The notes under the pieces: model-generated
What the model was told of the DNA's origin: nothing
Databases searched by the model: none
Seen by the model: the letters and a program-made list of their open reading frames with translations, nothing else
Translations under genes and position numbers: made by a program
Source of the DNA: Sialis fuliginosa
Taxonomy: Eukaryota; Arthropoda; Insecta; Megaloptera; Sialidae
Length of the DNA: 64,000 bases
NCBI GenBank assembly: GCA_961205875.1
Contig: OY540812.1
Coordinates: 32,497,098-32,561,097, forward strand
Direction: 5' to 3'
Shown: piece by piece, positions 1-11,146 of the stretch
How positions within the stretch are numbered: the stretch's first letter is position 1
Layout of the letters: the number at the start of each line of letters is the position of its first letter

Positions 1-1013
1 GTTCAATGGGAAAATCAAGCGCTCCGTTATTTTTCCTAGGGTCGCATTTTGTATTCTCTTTACAATTATGATATAAAAATAACATAGTATTAAAACATAA
101 AACAAACATTGAGATCTACATTTTGACACCCCACATGTCTCGACATAAACCTTTTTATTTTTTTTGGTGGGGGGGGGGCATTACTTTACAAGTTCAGTAA
201 AAATTTTATATTTCTAGCTCATATAGTTTGCAAGATATTTTGCTTTGACTGAAAAGGTCGATCGGACAACAAAGTGAGATTTATTAAAGGTTCCTTCGGA
301 ACTATAAATAAATACTCGCAGTTATTGAAAAATAAAAAATACTAATATAATAATCCTTAAAACAATTAACGCTTAAGCTAACATTAACAAACAACAATAT
401 ATGGTAGTGGCACCAGTCTTGGATATGACCCCATTAATGGCTATTTTCTTAAATTAAATGTATTGAATTAGAAATATTTGTTGATATTTGATTACTACCT
501 TTTCTGAATATTAAACTATACATTTAACTGTCTTACAGCGTGATTTGTGACAATCGGTCAATAGGTGTCAAAATGGTGGACATTTAAACTAATTATTAGT
601 ATAATTTATTTATTAAGTATTATATTATCATAGCAACTGCTTTACATTGTTTCAATTTTGACGATTCTTTATTTTATATCTTTCGTGTCGTAGTATCATT
701 AACAAGTGTCCATCACTGCGTGCTCATTACTGGTTTTACTTTATCCATTACTGGAGAAAAAAAACATAAACAAAATAAAAGGGTATAATTTAAAAACAAA
801 CTATATTTGCGAACTTTGGTAATTAAATTGATTAAATAAAGAGTTACTTGTTTTATTAGTAACATGAATTCATAAGAATTACAAAAATGAAGCCCGTCAA
901 TCACAAAAACAGTAAACCTTGCTCTTATAGCGGCCATAACTGGTGCCAGTACCTTATTTATGTACTTGGTGTTCGTCAATACCGGATTCACGATCTATCT
1001 ATTTACGTTTCAG
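1..1013. other. Upstream intronic/intergenic sequence with repeats
   Basis: No coding exon is recognisable here. Positions 100-200 hold a fragment of the repeat unit seen again at 2.0-3.0 kb and 10.0-10.6 kb ('GAGATCTACATTTTGACACC'), followed by a poly-G run near 168-177. Positions 402-954 are a TA-flanked MITE, listed separately. Because the exon at 1014 opens with an acceptor and no start codon, this stretch is most likely intron of that gene. Confidence 0.5.
402..954. mobile_element. MITE, family M1 copy 1 (TA target site)
   Basis: Non-autonomous DNA transposon of about 553 bp. The left end reads TGGTAGTGGCACCAGTCTTG and the right end is the inverted ACTGGTGCCAGTACCT; both are flanked by TA, the target-site duplication of Tc1/mariner-type elements. 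An internal block near 545-590, with 'GTGTCAAAATGGTGGACATT', recurs in copies 2 (8224-8507) and 3 (14193-14889). Its right end is 59 bp upstream of a coding exon. No transposase is visible. Confidence 0.8.
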
Positions 1014-1785
1014 GTCCGTTGGGGAGACAAGCACGGAGGTTACGGCGAACACTACTGGGACTACAATCACGCGGGACACGGGGGAGACGACGGCGAGCAC
1101 GGCGCGGACGAGTCCCAGGCGGTACACGAGTACGACTCGTACGAGCCAAGCGGCAGTTCCGCCGTGTCTCACACGTCCCAACCCGAGTACACCTCTGCAG
1201 ATAGGTCAGTATTTTCTAATGAAAATATTTTAACTTCGCAAATATCATTTAATCATGACCCCCAGTCCCCACATCCTATCGCGGGCCCCCTACTAAAAAA
1301 TCTAACGAACCAAAAAAAAGCTCATTGATTTACCGCGCCGGGCCCCCAGGCTAAAGCCCTGTCAGCCCTCCACCCCCAGGGCCGTAACTAGAGGCTCTGG
1401 GGCCCCAATGCTACAAGAGACCGAGGGTCTCTCACTATATGCAAAGAAAATTGAAGATCTTTTTTGCTGCTACGTCAGTCTACAATTTTTGCTTCTTTTT
1501 TTTGTTCCTCAATCTTGCTGACCTCAATTTTTACGTTACTGTGGGGAGGCCTACACTGAGGGCAACGGGTACTGGTGGTAGTTACGGCCCTGCCCCTCCC
1601 CCTTTTGTACATTTAATGTTTTTTTTTATCTTAATGTTTACAGTAATGGATATACAAGCGGATCTCAAAGGGCAAAAAGACAACAAAAACAACAGATTCC
1701 AAGACTGGTGTACGACCCTACAACAGGTTACGTCAAAGATGAATTATCAGGGCAGTTATATCGTTTGCAACCAATCCAACAATAA
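1014..1785 (+). CDS. Secreted-looking His/Gly-rich protein, 3' two exons (5' partial)
   Basis: Two spliced exons are supported: 1014-1204 (after acceptor TTTCAG, ending at donor GTCAGT) and 1644-1785 (after acceptor TTTACAG, stop TAA). The split codon AG|T restores one frame across a 439-bp intron. The part in the window is about 110 residues. It starts with VRWGDKHGGYGEHYWDYNH, then a Gly/His/Asp-rich stretch, an acidic Tyr/Ser/His-rich stretch, an RAKR basic site, and a neutral tail ending DELSGQLYRLQPIQQ. The [R/K]WG...GEHYW block resembles the mature peptide of the gene at 7513-9271, which suggests related secreted or cuticular peptides. RAKR fits furin-type processing. No named family is recognised. 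The start codon and signal peptide lie upstream of the window. Confidence 0.75.
1377..1592. mobile_element. Short hAT-type MITE, family M4 (CAGGGCCGTAACTA ends)
   Basis: A 216-bp element with inverted ends CAGGGCCGTAACTA and TAGTTACGGCCCTG lies in the intron of the gene at 1014-1785. Longer relatives are at 22560-23592 and 24772-25635. The GC-rich flanks do not form a clean 8-bp duplication here, so the class is inferred from the 24772 copy. Confidence 0.7.
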
Positions 1786-1855
1786 CAATATTTATAAATA
1801 TAGTTATTAATGTTATATATTTGTAATTAGTTCATAAATACGTTTTTTATTGTAA

Positions 1856-1861
1856 AATAAA
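1856..1861 (+). promoter_or_regulatory. Polyadenylation signal AATAAA
   Basis: AATAAA lies 71 bp after the TAA stop at 1783-1785, an ordinary distance for the end of this transcript. Confidence 0.6.
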
Positions 1862-2029
1862 TAAATTAAAAATGTATGTATGTTTTATTTGCCCAAAAAA
1901 ATGAAAGATTTAAAACTAGAACAATCGTCTAGAATATGTAACGAAACGTTGGCCGAAATACGTAATAATCACAAAATAAAAAAAGTGAAGAATGTAAATT
2001 ATAAATAATAATAATTCGGGCAAGACATA

Positions 2030-3010
2030 CACGAGTGTATGACATAAGGGTTCCGAAGTACGTACTACGTGAAATGTTTGGAACCACTTACAGGTGCATT
2101 TTTAAGTTAGAAAAAAATATAAAAAAGTGACAAGTTTTACTAACTGAGATCTATATTTTGACACCCCACTTGTCTAGATATCAAAATAAAAAATTCTATG
2201 ACGCCCCTCTCGATAATTCAAAAATTTAAAATTATATTGTTGACTTTAGTATTTGTGGTTGCTAGTCCCACCAAAGCCTCGTTACCAAATTTTTTAAAGA
2301 TTTTTTGAACCAGTTGTTACAAAGATATAGGTGGTGGGGACAATGTAACAATATGCTTTAGGCCCCCTACAGGCGCCGTTTTTAAGTTAATTTTTTTTTT
2401 TAAATATCGTCATATTCTACTAATTGAGATGTACATTTCGACATCCCACATGCCTAGATATAAAAATAAAAATTATAAATTCTATTACACCCCTCCCTAT
2501 TATTCCAAAATTTAAAATTATATTGTTGACTTTAGTATTTGTCGTTGGTAGTCCCACCAAAACCCCATTACCAAATTTTTTTCAGATTTTTTGAGCCGGT
2601 AGTTAAAGAGTTAGATGGGGGGGACAAAATAAAATACTGCTTTTAGCCCCCTACAGGCGCCATTTTTAAGTTAGAAAAAAAATAAAAATATGCTCAAATT
2701 CTACTAATCGAGATGTACATTTTGACATGCCACACGTCTTGGTATACAATTTTTTTGTTTTTTTTGGATTTGCTACAGCTTATGATTTAGAAAAAAAATA
2801 GAAAAAGGGTCAAATTCCGCTTGTTTGGTTATACATTTTAACGTGCCACATGCCTTGGTATAAAAAAAAATATTTTTTTACCTAGATTTAGCTCCTTATT
2901 TACTAGAGGGAGTCATATGTCAAAATGTACATCTCAATTAGTAGAATTTGACCATATTTTTTATTTTTTTCTAACTCAAAAATGGCGCCTGTAGGGGGCT
3001 AAAAGCAGTA
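2030..3010. repeat. Diverged tandem array of about 280-bp units
   Basis: Units recur at roughly 2090, 2370 and 2650, each with 'ACAGGCGCC'-type starts, an A-rich run, 'TCTACTAAT(T/C)GAGAT', a 'CCACATGCCTAGATAT'-like box and 'TTGTTGACTTTAGTATTTGT'. At about 2900-3005 the unit appears in inverse orientation ('GGCGCCTGTAGGGGGCTAAA'), so the block ends in an inverted repeat. The same sequence, with the lead-in 'TTCCGAAGTACGTACTACGT', occurs at about 9990-10580. It looks like part of a dispersed transposon; no protein is seen. Confidence 0.6.
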
Positions 3011-3052
3011 TTTTATTCTGTAAAATATATTCTCTACGTAATGACAATTTTA

Positions 3053-3394
3053 TGTCCGGTATTATAAAGAAGCTCGCAAATTTGCTGGCTTGCAAGCACT
3101 CTCAAATGAGATATCAAACTTATATGTGCTTATATGACAGTTCTTTTGGAGTTTCATGAAGACTTTGACAAGTTTCGTACACGCGTTGTAGGTAAACAAC
3201 AACGGTATTAAAACAGTAGTGATATTATGAAAATTATTTTGTACGGTGAAAGTCGCCAACTGTGTTACAATTACTTGAAGTATCACTGCTCTAAATTCCA
3301 TAGCTAATCCATATATACTAGTACAGAATTAATACCCTATTTGAGAGTGCTTGACTGCTAGCAATTTTTGCAAACTCCTTTTTAATACCGGACA
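3053..3394. mobile_element. Harbinger-like MITE, family M2 copy 1 (TTA TSD)
   Basis: 342-bp element with ends TGTCCGGTATTATAAAG and TTTTTAATACCGGACA, flanked by TTA on both sides (3050-3052 and 3395-3397). A 3-bp TTA/TAA duplication is the signature of PIF/Harbinger insertions. The element holds an open frame on the - strand beginning MEFRAVILQ that recurs in copies 2 and 4. Confidence 0.85.
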
Positions 3395-5749
3395 TTAATG
3401 TTTTGATTTAAAAAAATCATAAGAAATAACGAAAACAAAGAGCAATTGCAAAAATTAAACGCGATATTCCATAAATTTTAAACAGGATTTTTAATTTTAC
3501 TGATATTAATCTATTTTTAATTTATTAATTATATTATTAATTATATATGGTTGAATTGATTAAAAGTGATAAATTTACAGAAAAAAATGATATTAAAAAG
3601 GTTACAAATAGAACATAATAATTAAGAAGTGAATTTTTTAACAAAAAAAATGGTTTTCATTTTTTTAACTTTGATCTAACCCTTCGAAAAATCTGAATAA
3701 ATTATGTTATCTAGAGGTACATGAGCTTTGAAAAAAAATTATTTCATAATTGTGTTCGAAAAACATCATAGTTAAAAAAAATAAACAAATATAAAATAAT
3801 TTTTTTTCCAGGGTTAATACCAATAAATTTTGCTTTAATTTTTTTATGAGAAGCTTCTATAGGCCTCTGAAACATATAAATTTTTTATCAAAATCGGTTT
3901 ATCCAATCCGAAGAAATTTTTATTTTTTTATTTTCACGTTTTTTTTTATTTTCCTTAAACCAGTTGAGGTTCGGGGCTGAAATTTTCAGGATCTTAGTAT
4001 TTTTATAGTATCAACATATCCTGAAATTTTCAATCCAATATCTTTCGGGGGAAATTTTCATATGCTTATCCCCTTATGCCCTTTATTTTTGTTTGCGAAG
4101 TTGGTAAGATGTTTTCATAGAGAAATGTAAAATAAACGACTCCTATTGTTGAAAAAGACGAAATGTTTATAAAAAATAAAAAGAATGTTATATCTTATAT
4201 AACTATTTTTCTTATTGAACCAATGACCTTAAACCTCGCAAACAAAAATAAATCTTATTTATGTATTAACACAGACTTTATTTAAAAAAATCTATCCTTC
4301 CCAGTTCATTTTATTATGAAAATATCAATTGTATTTTTGTAATACGTGCCTGACTTAATTAAATTATTATTTAGCCGAAAGTATAGGCTTTCAAACAGTG
4401 AAAGTCTCATTAAATTAGGTTCAGTACTTTTCGTGTTAAGTCGATATTTTTATTATTAAATATCAATTGTAAATTTTCCTTAATACGGGCCTACACTAAT
4501 TCAACTATCATACAACATAAACTAATTCTTATGAACTGTGAAAGTTCTAAAACTTTTTCTTCTAAAAACTCATAATACAAGAAGAAATAATATCTAAATA
4601 AAGAATAAGAAATAAAATAATCATTTCTAAGTAATTTTAAATACTATTTCTTATTATATTTTGAATAGCTTATACTGCAAATCAGATTTCTCTCATACCC
4701 CCACATATATCTAATTGATGATACATGTTTTATAATAATAAAATAAAATACACATACTAAAGTATATATTGTATATTATTTTTGAATCCAATCTAATTTT
4801 AACATACGTAAGATTAATGTAACAATAAAAACACGTCTAATGCAATTAAATAATACTTTCACATTATCAGGTCCCTTGTCATTCGATACTAAATCATATA
4901 TGAATTATAATAAACTTTCACTGTATTACTTATATGTATACCGCATTTCACATAAACTATACAAGTATTTATTGTACCTTAATTATTTTATCTCAAATAT
5001 ATAAAAATATAATATTTGCATAATTAATTACGTAAAAAGTGTTATTTAAAATGTTGAATACTATTTACTATACAGGCAGAATCATATATCGATATTTTCT
5101 CCAATTACTTATTCGGAATTATTAATTTTGCTTCCTCGCGTCATCATATCAAAGATCGTTTTTTAAAGAGAAAATAAAAAACTACTAAAATTTAGCTAAG
5201 TTTTGTACTTACACAGAGAAAAATGGAACTCTTTTAGGAAAAATTACAATACCTAAATAAAATTTTACTATCCATATTGCAATAATTTACAGTTTTATTG
5301 TATTTTTAAATAAAATATTATAATTTTTATAATAAGTCTGAAAATTGTTACAATACGGATAGTACATTTTTATTTGGGAATTGTAATTTTTCTTAAAATT
5401 TGATTCAATTTTTTTTTTTTTTAATATTAAATAAAAACTAATTTTAGGCTAAATTTTTGGAGGTCTGTAGTTCCTCACAAAAAAATTTCTTTGTTCCACC
5501 TGATATGGCTCATCCTGTATATGTATAAACATTTTACAACTCTCTTTCATAATATACAATCACAATGTATATCATTATTATAATTAGGGGGGGGGGGGGG
5601 GATACTCCTCATAATATTTATTTATTAACTACGTAAATAGCGCCAAAGTTTAGTTTTAAATATTGAATTAATTATAGAAGATATATGTCCTTTTATTTTT
5701 TATATTAAAATTAATAATATTCCAAAAAAATTAAAAGTTTGTCGATCAA

Positions 5750-5966
5750 AATGAACTGTGTGTGGACTTTAATTTATAAAATGTACCTTAAACTAAAAAT
5801 ACACCTTAACCACAATAAAACAATGTCACTCGACACGTGTTTCGACTTCACAAGAAGTCCTCATCAGGAGCCTAACAGTTCCAGACTGATATATTATAGA
5901 TATATAGACTGTATATTTTTAGTTTAAGTGACTAGAAACCACAGTTTCTCCGTTTTTCCAGTGTAT
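5750..5966 (-). mobile_element. Hammerhead-bearing retroelement end (Penelope-like?), inverted copy
   Basis: This is a second copy of the element at 14630-14771. On the - strand, 5867 down to 5831 contains CTGATGAG, a 6-bp stem II with TTGT loop, GAAAC, a CACGTG stem III and a TC cleavage site. On the + strand, the block 'TTTTTAGTTTAAGTGACTAG' with 'CCACAGTTTCTCCGTTTTTC' (about 5915-5962) is the tail that follows the ribozyme in the other copy. It is here inverted relative to the ribozyme part, so the locus is an inverted pair of element ends. Confidence 0.7.
5831..5874 (-). ncRNA. Type I minimal hammerhead ribozyme, copy 1
   Basis: All conserved core elements can be read on the - strand: CTGATGAG (5867-5860), stem II GACTTC/GAAGTC with loop TTGT, GAAAC (5843-5839), a 3-bp palindromic stem III CAC/GTG, and TC with predicted cleavage after C5832. 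Stem I pairs GCTC with GAGT. Hammerheads with so short a stem III are known from Penelope-like elements and schistosome satellites, where they cut best as dimers. Activity is inferred, not shown. Confidence 0.75.
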
Positions 5967-7432
5967 ATTATAATTTAATAAACGACCCCTCCCCTTAAGC
6001 TACGACTCTGACTTGGTTATTTTATTAACTATAACTCGATTTGTATCATTTCATTCATTCTTAACTAAATAGTATATTGATTATAATCAAAGAATTAATT
6101 ATTATTAGTTTTTTACTTTCTTATACCAATGATAAGATCATATATTAAAAATACTATATAGTATGTTTAATATATGATAAGATGAAATATTCATATAGCA
6201 GGGGTTATTTTAAGAAAAAAATTTCTTTTTTTCTCTACATTTTGCATATTTCTCTCTTACAAATTTTAATGACCTTTTTTTGCTATACATTTACACTTTT
6301 AAATATTTTTTTTTCTACATGCAATTTTTCAACTACTCAAATTAAATTTTACAACTGCAGTTTTCATTTTTGAACTGCAGAAACAAGCTACAACTACACA
6401 CTAAAATAACCCCTGTCATATAGTAAATATTGTAAAACCGATTTTTTTCGAAATCCGGATTTTGATGAAATTACTTATCCATTTTGAAATTCCCTGAATC
6501 CATTCTATTTTCGCCATGATGTCTGTGTGTCTGTCTGTCTATAAGACAGTAACTCAAATACGACAAATCATAGAAAGGTGAAATTTTATATTTAAAATTA
6601 ATTTTTGTCTGGAAAGAAAACCTATTTTTAAAAACGATCAGTGCGGAAAATGGCTAAGTTAAAAACTATAGGTAATATTATTTATAATTTATGGTCTATT
6701 CATTTAAAAAAAAAAAAAATTCGAAGAAAAAAAATTAATTACATTTCAAATGAATTATAACAGAGACTTTCTTATACGTATTACAGAGATTGAACAATGT
6801 ACGTGTTTGTCACAGGTACCATGGGACATTCTTATACTTAATACTCAGAGTGTACAGTGTAGGTAATCCTAATTAATTATGTAAAAAAATTCATAATTCA
6901 TAATTGTTGGAAAAAATATATGGGACAGAAATTATAGATAATAACATACTCGACAATTTTTAACTAAAACATGTTTTTTTCAAAAATTCAAAATTGACAA
7001 GAGTAAACATCCGTTTCTGGTTAAGTAGTTACTTACTAAACATTATTTGAAAATGTTGTAGAGAATATTATTTTCTGTAATTAATGTCTCACTTATTTTA
7101 TTCTTTTATTAATTTGTCAATTTAAAAAAATAAAATTAGAATCATGTGCACTATTCACTCTCAATATTACGTATATAAGAAAATCGCCCGTGGCTCACAT
7201 GACAGATTTTTTAATTTCATACGAATAGCTAGTATCAGTACGTAGATTTTTTATGTCTAAATTTTAAGACGAATAATTATTTTAGAAGAAAAATCAACTG
7301 CATTATAACTTTCCAATAATATCAAACCGTGCAAAGTAATTTATATTTAAAAAAAGTACAGAATCATTGTAGTACTTACAATGGCACAAACAAGAACGTT
7401 GAAACCGCATGTTTCGGTTGAATGAAACCCAA

Positions 7433-7468
7433 TATAAAAGACAATTTCAAAACTGTTAATCGATCAGT
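7433..7468 (+). promoter_or_regulatory. Core promoter: TATA box and initiator
   Basis: TATAAAAG at 7433-7440 is followed about 31 bp later by ATCAGTT (TCAGT at 7464-7468), the arthropod initiator. The start codon is at 7513, giving a 5' UTR of about 47 nt. The spacing is canonical, which supports the gene model downstream. Confidence 0.75.
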
Positions 7469-7512
7469 TAATCATCAACTTTGAACACAGAAATATTACC
7501 ACATTATTCATC

Positions 7513-9271
7513 ATGGCTTCACTCAAAACTGTAAGTATTCATATTTCTAATTTCAAATAAATACGGGCTTTGATTTCTACTAAACATTAAAAATAAGCTA
7601 CTTCCGGTTTCAACAAGTACGGCAGCGCTCGTAATACAAGTGTTAAGCTTTTGAACTATATACCAAAACCGTGTTGAGATCCGAATTACCTCAATTGTAA
7701 TATAAATAAAGTAACTTAAAATCAAAATCATATTTAATCATTTCGATGGTGTATTCAATAAAAGTTATAAGACTATATAAAATATATTATGACACCAAAC
7801 TTTATTTTGGTGTTGTAAAAGTAGGACGAAGGGAAGATTGCATTAATTTAATTAAGCCTTAGACTATTGTGTTGTTTATTTATGTCCGGTTTTATAAAGG
7901 AGCTAGCAAATTTGTTAGCTAGCAAGCACTTTCAAATGAGATATCAAACTTATATGACAGTTCTTTTGGAGTTTGTTGAAGACTTTGACAAGTTTCGCGT
8001 ACGCGTTGTAGATAAATAACAACGGTATTAAAACAGTGGTGATATTATGAAAATTATTTTGTACGGTCAAAGATGCCAACTGTGTTACAATTAGTTGAAG
8101 CGTCACTGCTCTAAATTCCATAGCTAATCCATAAATACTAGTACAGAATTAATACCCCATTTGAAAGTGCTTGCTAGCTAGCAAATTTTGCTAGCTCCTT
8201 TATAATACCGGACATTAATGTACAATGTACTAAATCAAATATTTGTTATTTGATAACTGCCATTACTAAATCAAAATCTATAGACAGTTAACTGTAAACC
8301 AGCTTAATTTTATAACAATCGGTCAATGGGTGTCAAAATGGTGGACATTTAAACTGTGTATAATCTATTTATTAATTATCTGCTTTACATTGTTTACAAT
8401 TTTACAATTATTCATTTTATATTATATATTATTGGAGAAAAACATAAACAAAATAAAAGGCATGTGTTCCTTCCTCTTAAAGCGGCCAAGACTGGTGCCA
8501 GTACCATTTTGGATATAAATAAAATCATAATTGCATTGTACTTTACGTTGATAATAATTCATCGAATATAACAATTTGTTAATTTGTGTTTTTGTAGGAA
8601 TACATTTAGGTGTAGTTATACCTACCTAGTTTATCTTATAAATGGTTAATTATTATTATATTATTTTCAGTTTTCATTGATGTTTGTTATTCTTCTTGCT
8701 TTTGTATGTCAGATATTTGCAAGAACTTATGAATTAGAAAATGGTATGTATCTATTTATTTGTTTTTTAATAGAATATTATTTAGTTTATTTATATAGGT
8801 ATTAACTCACAGCTCATTCAGCAAACGTTTCATTGCAAATTGCACCCATCAACCAGTGAAAATATACAAGTTTTGAGGCTTCCGCGGTGATCTTGATATG
8901 GATCTTGGCTTCTGGGTGTAAGTCACGTCGATTTGGTCGTGTTATCGGCCACCGTTTCGTCACATATTGCAGTGGATATCTAAAAGTGCTTTTAGACGAG
9001 TGAAAATATAATTAATAAAGTTTATTTTATGTTCTTGGACACGTATAACGGTTCCTTTAGATAGTAAAGTTTCTTATTTATAACTTTTCTATAGGTATTT
9101 ATGCTATTCAGAAAAGTATATGATAAATATTTTTCAGAACAACAAGAACGTTTAAAAAGAGACCACAATGAAGGTATCACTGGACCAGTTCACACTTTTG
9201 TAAAGACTGACAAACACGCCAATTTTAAATGGGGGGTGCGTCACCACGTCGGACACCATTATGGACGTTAA
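7513..9271 (+). CDS. 74-aa preproprotein giving a His-rich 36-aa peptide
   Basis: Three exons are supported: 7513-7530 (ATG, six codons, donor GTAAGT), 8671-8743 (after TTTTCAG, donor GTATGT) and 9138-9271 (after TTTTCAG, stop TAA). The phases close into 74 codons. Residues 1-23 are a signal peptide (MASLKT, then hydrophobic FSLMFVILLAFV...). Residues 24-38 form an acidic to basic propeptide ending RLKR, a furin-type site. The predicted mature chain, residues 39-74, starts DHNEGITGPVHTF and ends FKWGVRHHVGHHYGR; it is cationic and His-rich and has no cysteine. The architecture fits a secreted effector, antimicrobial-type or cuticular peptide, but I cannot assign a family. The KWG...HHYG end resembles RWG...EHYW in the gene at 1014-1785. 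Intron 1 carries two MITEs. Confidence 0.85.
7883..8214. mobile_element. Harbinger-like MITE, family M2 copy 2 (TTA TSD)
   Basis: 332-bp element with ends TGTCCGGTTTTATAAAGG and TATAATACCGGACA between TTA trinucleotides at 7880-7882 and 8215-8217. It lies in intron 1 of the 74-aa preproprotein gene. It contains the - strand open frame MEFRAVTLQLIV... also seen in copy 4. Confidence 0.85.
8224..8507. mobile_element. MITE family M1 copy 2, left-truncated
   Basis: The interior matches copies 1 and 3, including 'GTGTCAAAATGGTGGACATT', and the right end 'CCAAGACTGGTGCCAGTACC' is intact. The left terminal repeat is missing. It begins about 10 bp from the end of the neighbouring M2 MITE, so the two insertions abut in the same intron. 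Confidence 0.7.
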
Positions 9272-9689
9272 TAAACAATCAATCGACGATCATACGAAGG
9301 AGCTGTCAGAAAAGGAGAAAATCCAGCTGACAAGAAACACATAGAACAAGAACAAACAATCAATCAATACACATCTGACTGACTATTGTGAAAATAACTT
9401 TGACTGACTAAAATACTACATATATAAGTACTTATCAAAAGATAATACCTACATTTAAACTGACTGAATTTTATATTTTTATACAAGGTCATCGCCAGGA
9501 CATTTTTCATAGGGGAGGGACAAATTATTTTGTCTAGTATTTGTTAAGTTTTAACTATTATTATTATTATTTTAAATTAATGTACGCAAGACTGACAGAC
9601 CAAATTGACTTATTTTTTGAAAACCACATTAACTTATTATCGATAATGAAATGTTAAAAATATACAGACTGTAAATGGGACCATAGAAT

Positions 9690-9695
9690 AATAAA
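9690..9695 (+). promoter_or_regulatory. Polyadenylation signal AATAAA
   Basis: AATAAA lies about 420 bp after the TAA at 9269-9271. It is the most plausible end of the 74-aa preproprotein transcript. Confidence 0.5.
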
Positions 9696-11134
9696 ATATA
9701 TTGTTACTAATGTTGTATTATTTATTAAATATCTGTTTCAAAAATAGTTTAATATGTATACTTACCTATTTAAAGAATTCCATAGATGTATACTCGTACC
9801 TGTTTGTCAACAACTATTAAACTAATCGTCGAAATGATTTAAATATTTTAACACAGAAAATGAATCTTTATAACATACATTTTTAAACCAGTCCCAAGTT
9901 TATGTGTTTATTACTTCCACTGAAATATGTTTGTATCCAGCTGATATACTTGAAAGTACCGATGATAGCTAGTAATAAGTAAAAATAAAAATATACATAC
10001 ACGGGTGTATGCCATAAGAGTTCCGAAGTACGTACTACGTGGACTGTTTGGACACACTTAAAGGTACATTTTTGAGTTAGAAAAAAATATAAAAATAGTG
10101 CCATATTCTACTAATTAAGATCTACATTTAGACACCCCACATGCCTAGATATAAAAATAAAAAATTCTATGACGCCCTTCCCTATTTCTCCATAATTTTA
10201 AATAATATTGTTGACTTTAGTATTTATCGTTGGTAGTCCCACTAAAGCCTCGTTATTTTTTTCAGATTTTTTGAGCCAGTAGAAGGGCGGGGGGTAAAAT
10301 AAAATACTGCTTTGAACCCTTTGTAGGGCCATTTTTGAGAAAAAATAAATAATAATAGGATCAAATTCTAGTGATTTAAATCAACATTTTGATACTCTTT
10401 ATACAATTTTGTCTTTTTTCATTTGCTTCAATGCCCCCTGCAGGTGCCATTTTTGATTTAGAAAAAATAAGAAAGAGAATCAAAGTCCACTGGTTTGGTT
10501 ATGCATTTTGATGTACCACATGCTTTAATGGTATAAAAAAATATATATTTTTTACCTAGCTTTAGCACCTTAGCGCCTCCCCCCCCCCCCCAGAAAAATT
10601 ATTTTTTCAAAAAATGTGTACATATTTTACTATAGTTTATTCTTGTTTTCAATACAATCAAAGAAGTACAAATTCGACATTGCAAAATCATAAAAAGCTG
10701 TCAGAAGTCAGAGCCACATAACGTATTGCTTCCTTAATGGACCAAATTTCTGTGACAGCTTTTTTATGATTTTGTAATATCGAGTTTGTACTTCTTTGAC
10801 TGTATGTGTTATTAAAATATCAAAAATACGAAAATAAAGGAATTTTTTGTAATTGATATTCAATTATACATTTATAACATTTGAATATGTCTTCGTGGTG
10901 ACGTCAATTCCCGCGCCAACACTGATTAGTCAAGGAGCTAATAAGGCTACCTTGTGTTTATATACCTTGGTATTTACCTACAAATGAATAAATAATAAGA
11001 CCACATTATATATGTATAAAAAATAATAATACGTATATTTATTTCTAACTAATACAATCACACTTCTTCTAGAAGAATAAACATTAAATTACACAATAAC
11101 ATTCTGATATACAACTAAATAAAATAGGAAGGTG

Positions 11135-11140
11135 TTTATT
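11135..11140 (-). promoter_or_regulatory. Polyadenylation signal AATAAA
   Basis: The + strand TTTATT reads AATAAA on the - strand, only 6 bp after the stop of the cuticular protein gene. Further AATAAA copies lie a little downstream, so the exact 3' end is open. Confidence 0.45.
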
Positions 11141-11146
11141 AATTAT

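Larger units (their letters stand above)
1862..7432. other. Intergenic repeat-rich region
   Basis: No host gene is recognised. It contains: a diverged tandem array of about 280-bp units at about 2030-3010; a Harbinger-like MITE at 3053-3394; a LINE-tail-like repeat at about 4255-4560; a poly-G run near 5586-5600; a hammerhead-bearing inverted element at about 5750-5966; and a further repeat tail near 6420-6600 with CTGT/CTGTCT runs. The rest is AT-rich sequence in which nothing can be supported. Confidence 0.6.
9272..11146. other. 3' UTR and intergenic repeats between convergent genes
   Basis: The preproprotein gene ends with AATAAA at 9690-9695. At about 9990-10580 lies a copy of the 2.0-3.0 kb repeat ('TTCCGAAGTACGTACTACGT'), and a poly-C run at about 10577-10590. 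At about 10640-10800 there is a palindrome with arms reading 'CAAAGAAGTACAAATTCGAC'; it is followed to 10980 by sequence also present inside the element at 50327-51138. No gene is seen. Confidence 0.6.

Noticed and set aside
1439-1810. 123-codon open frame on + strand
   Set aside because: It runs through a MITE and an intron; the correct reading of its 3' half is the second exon of the gene at 1014-1785 in another frame.
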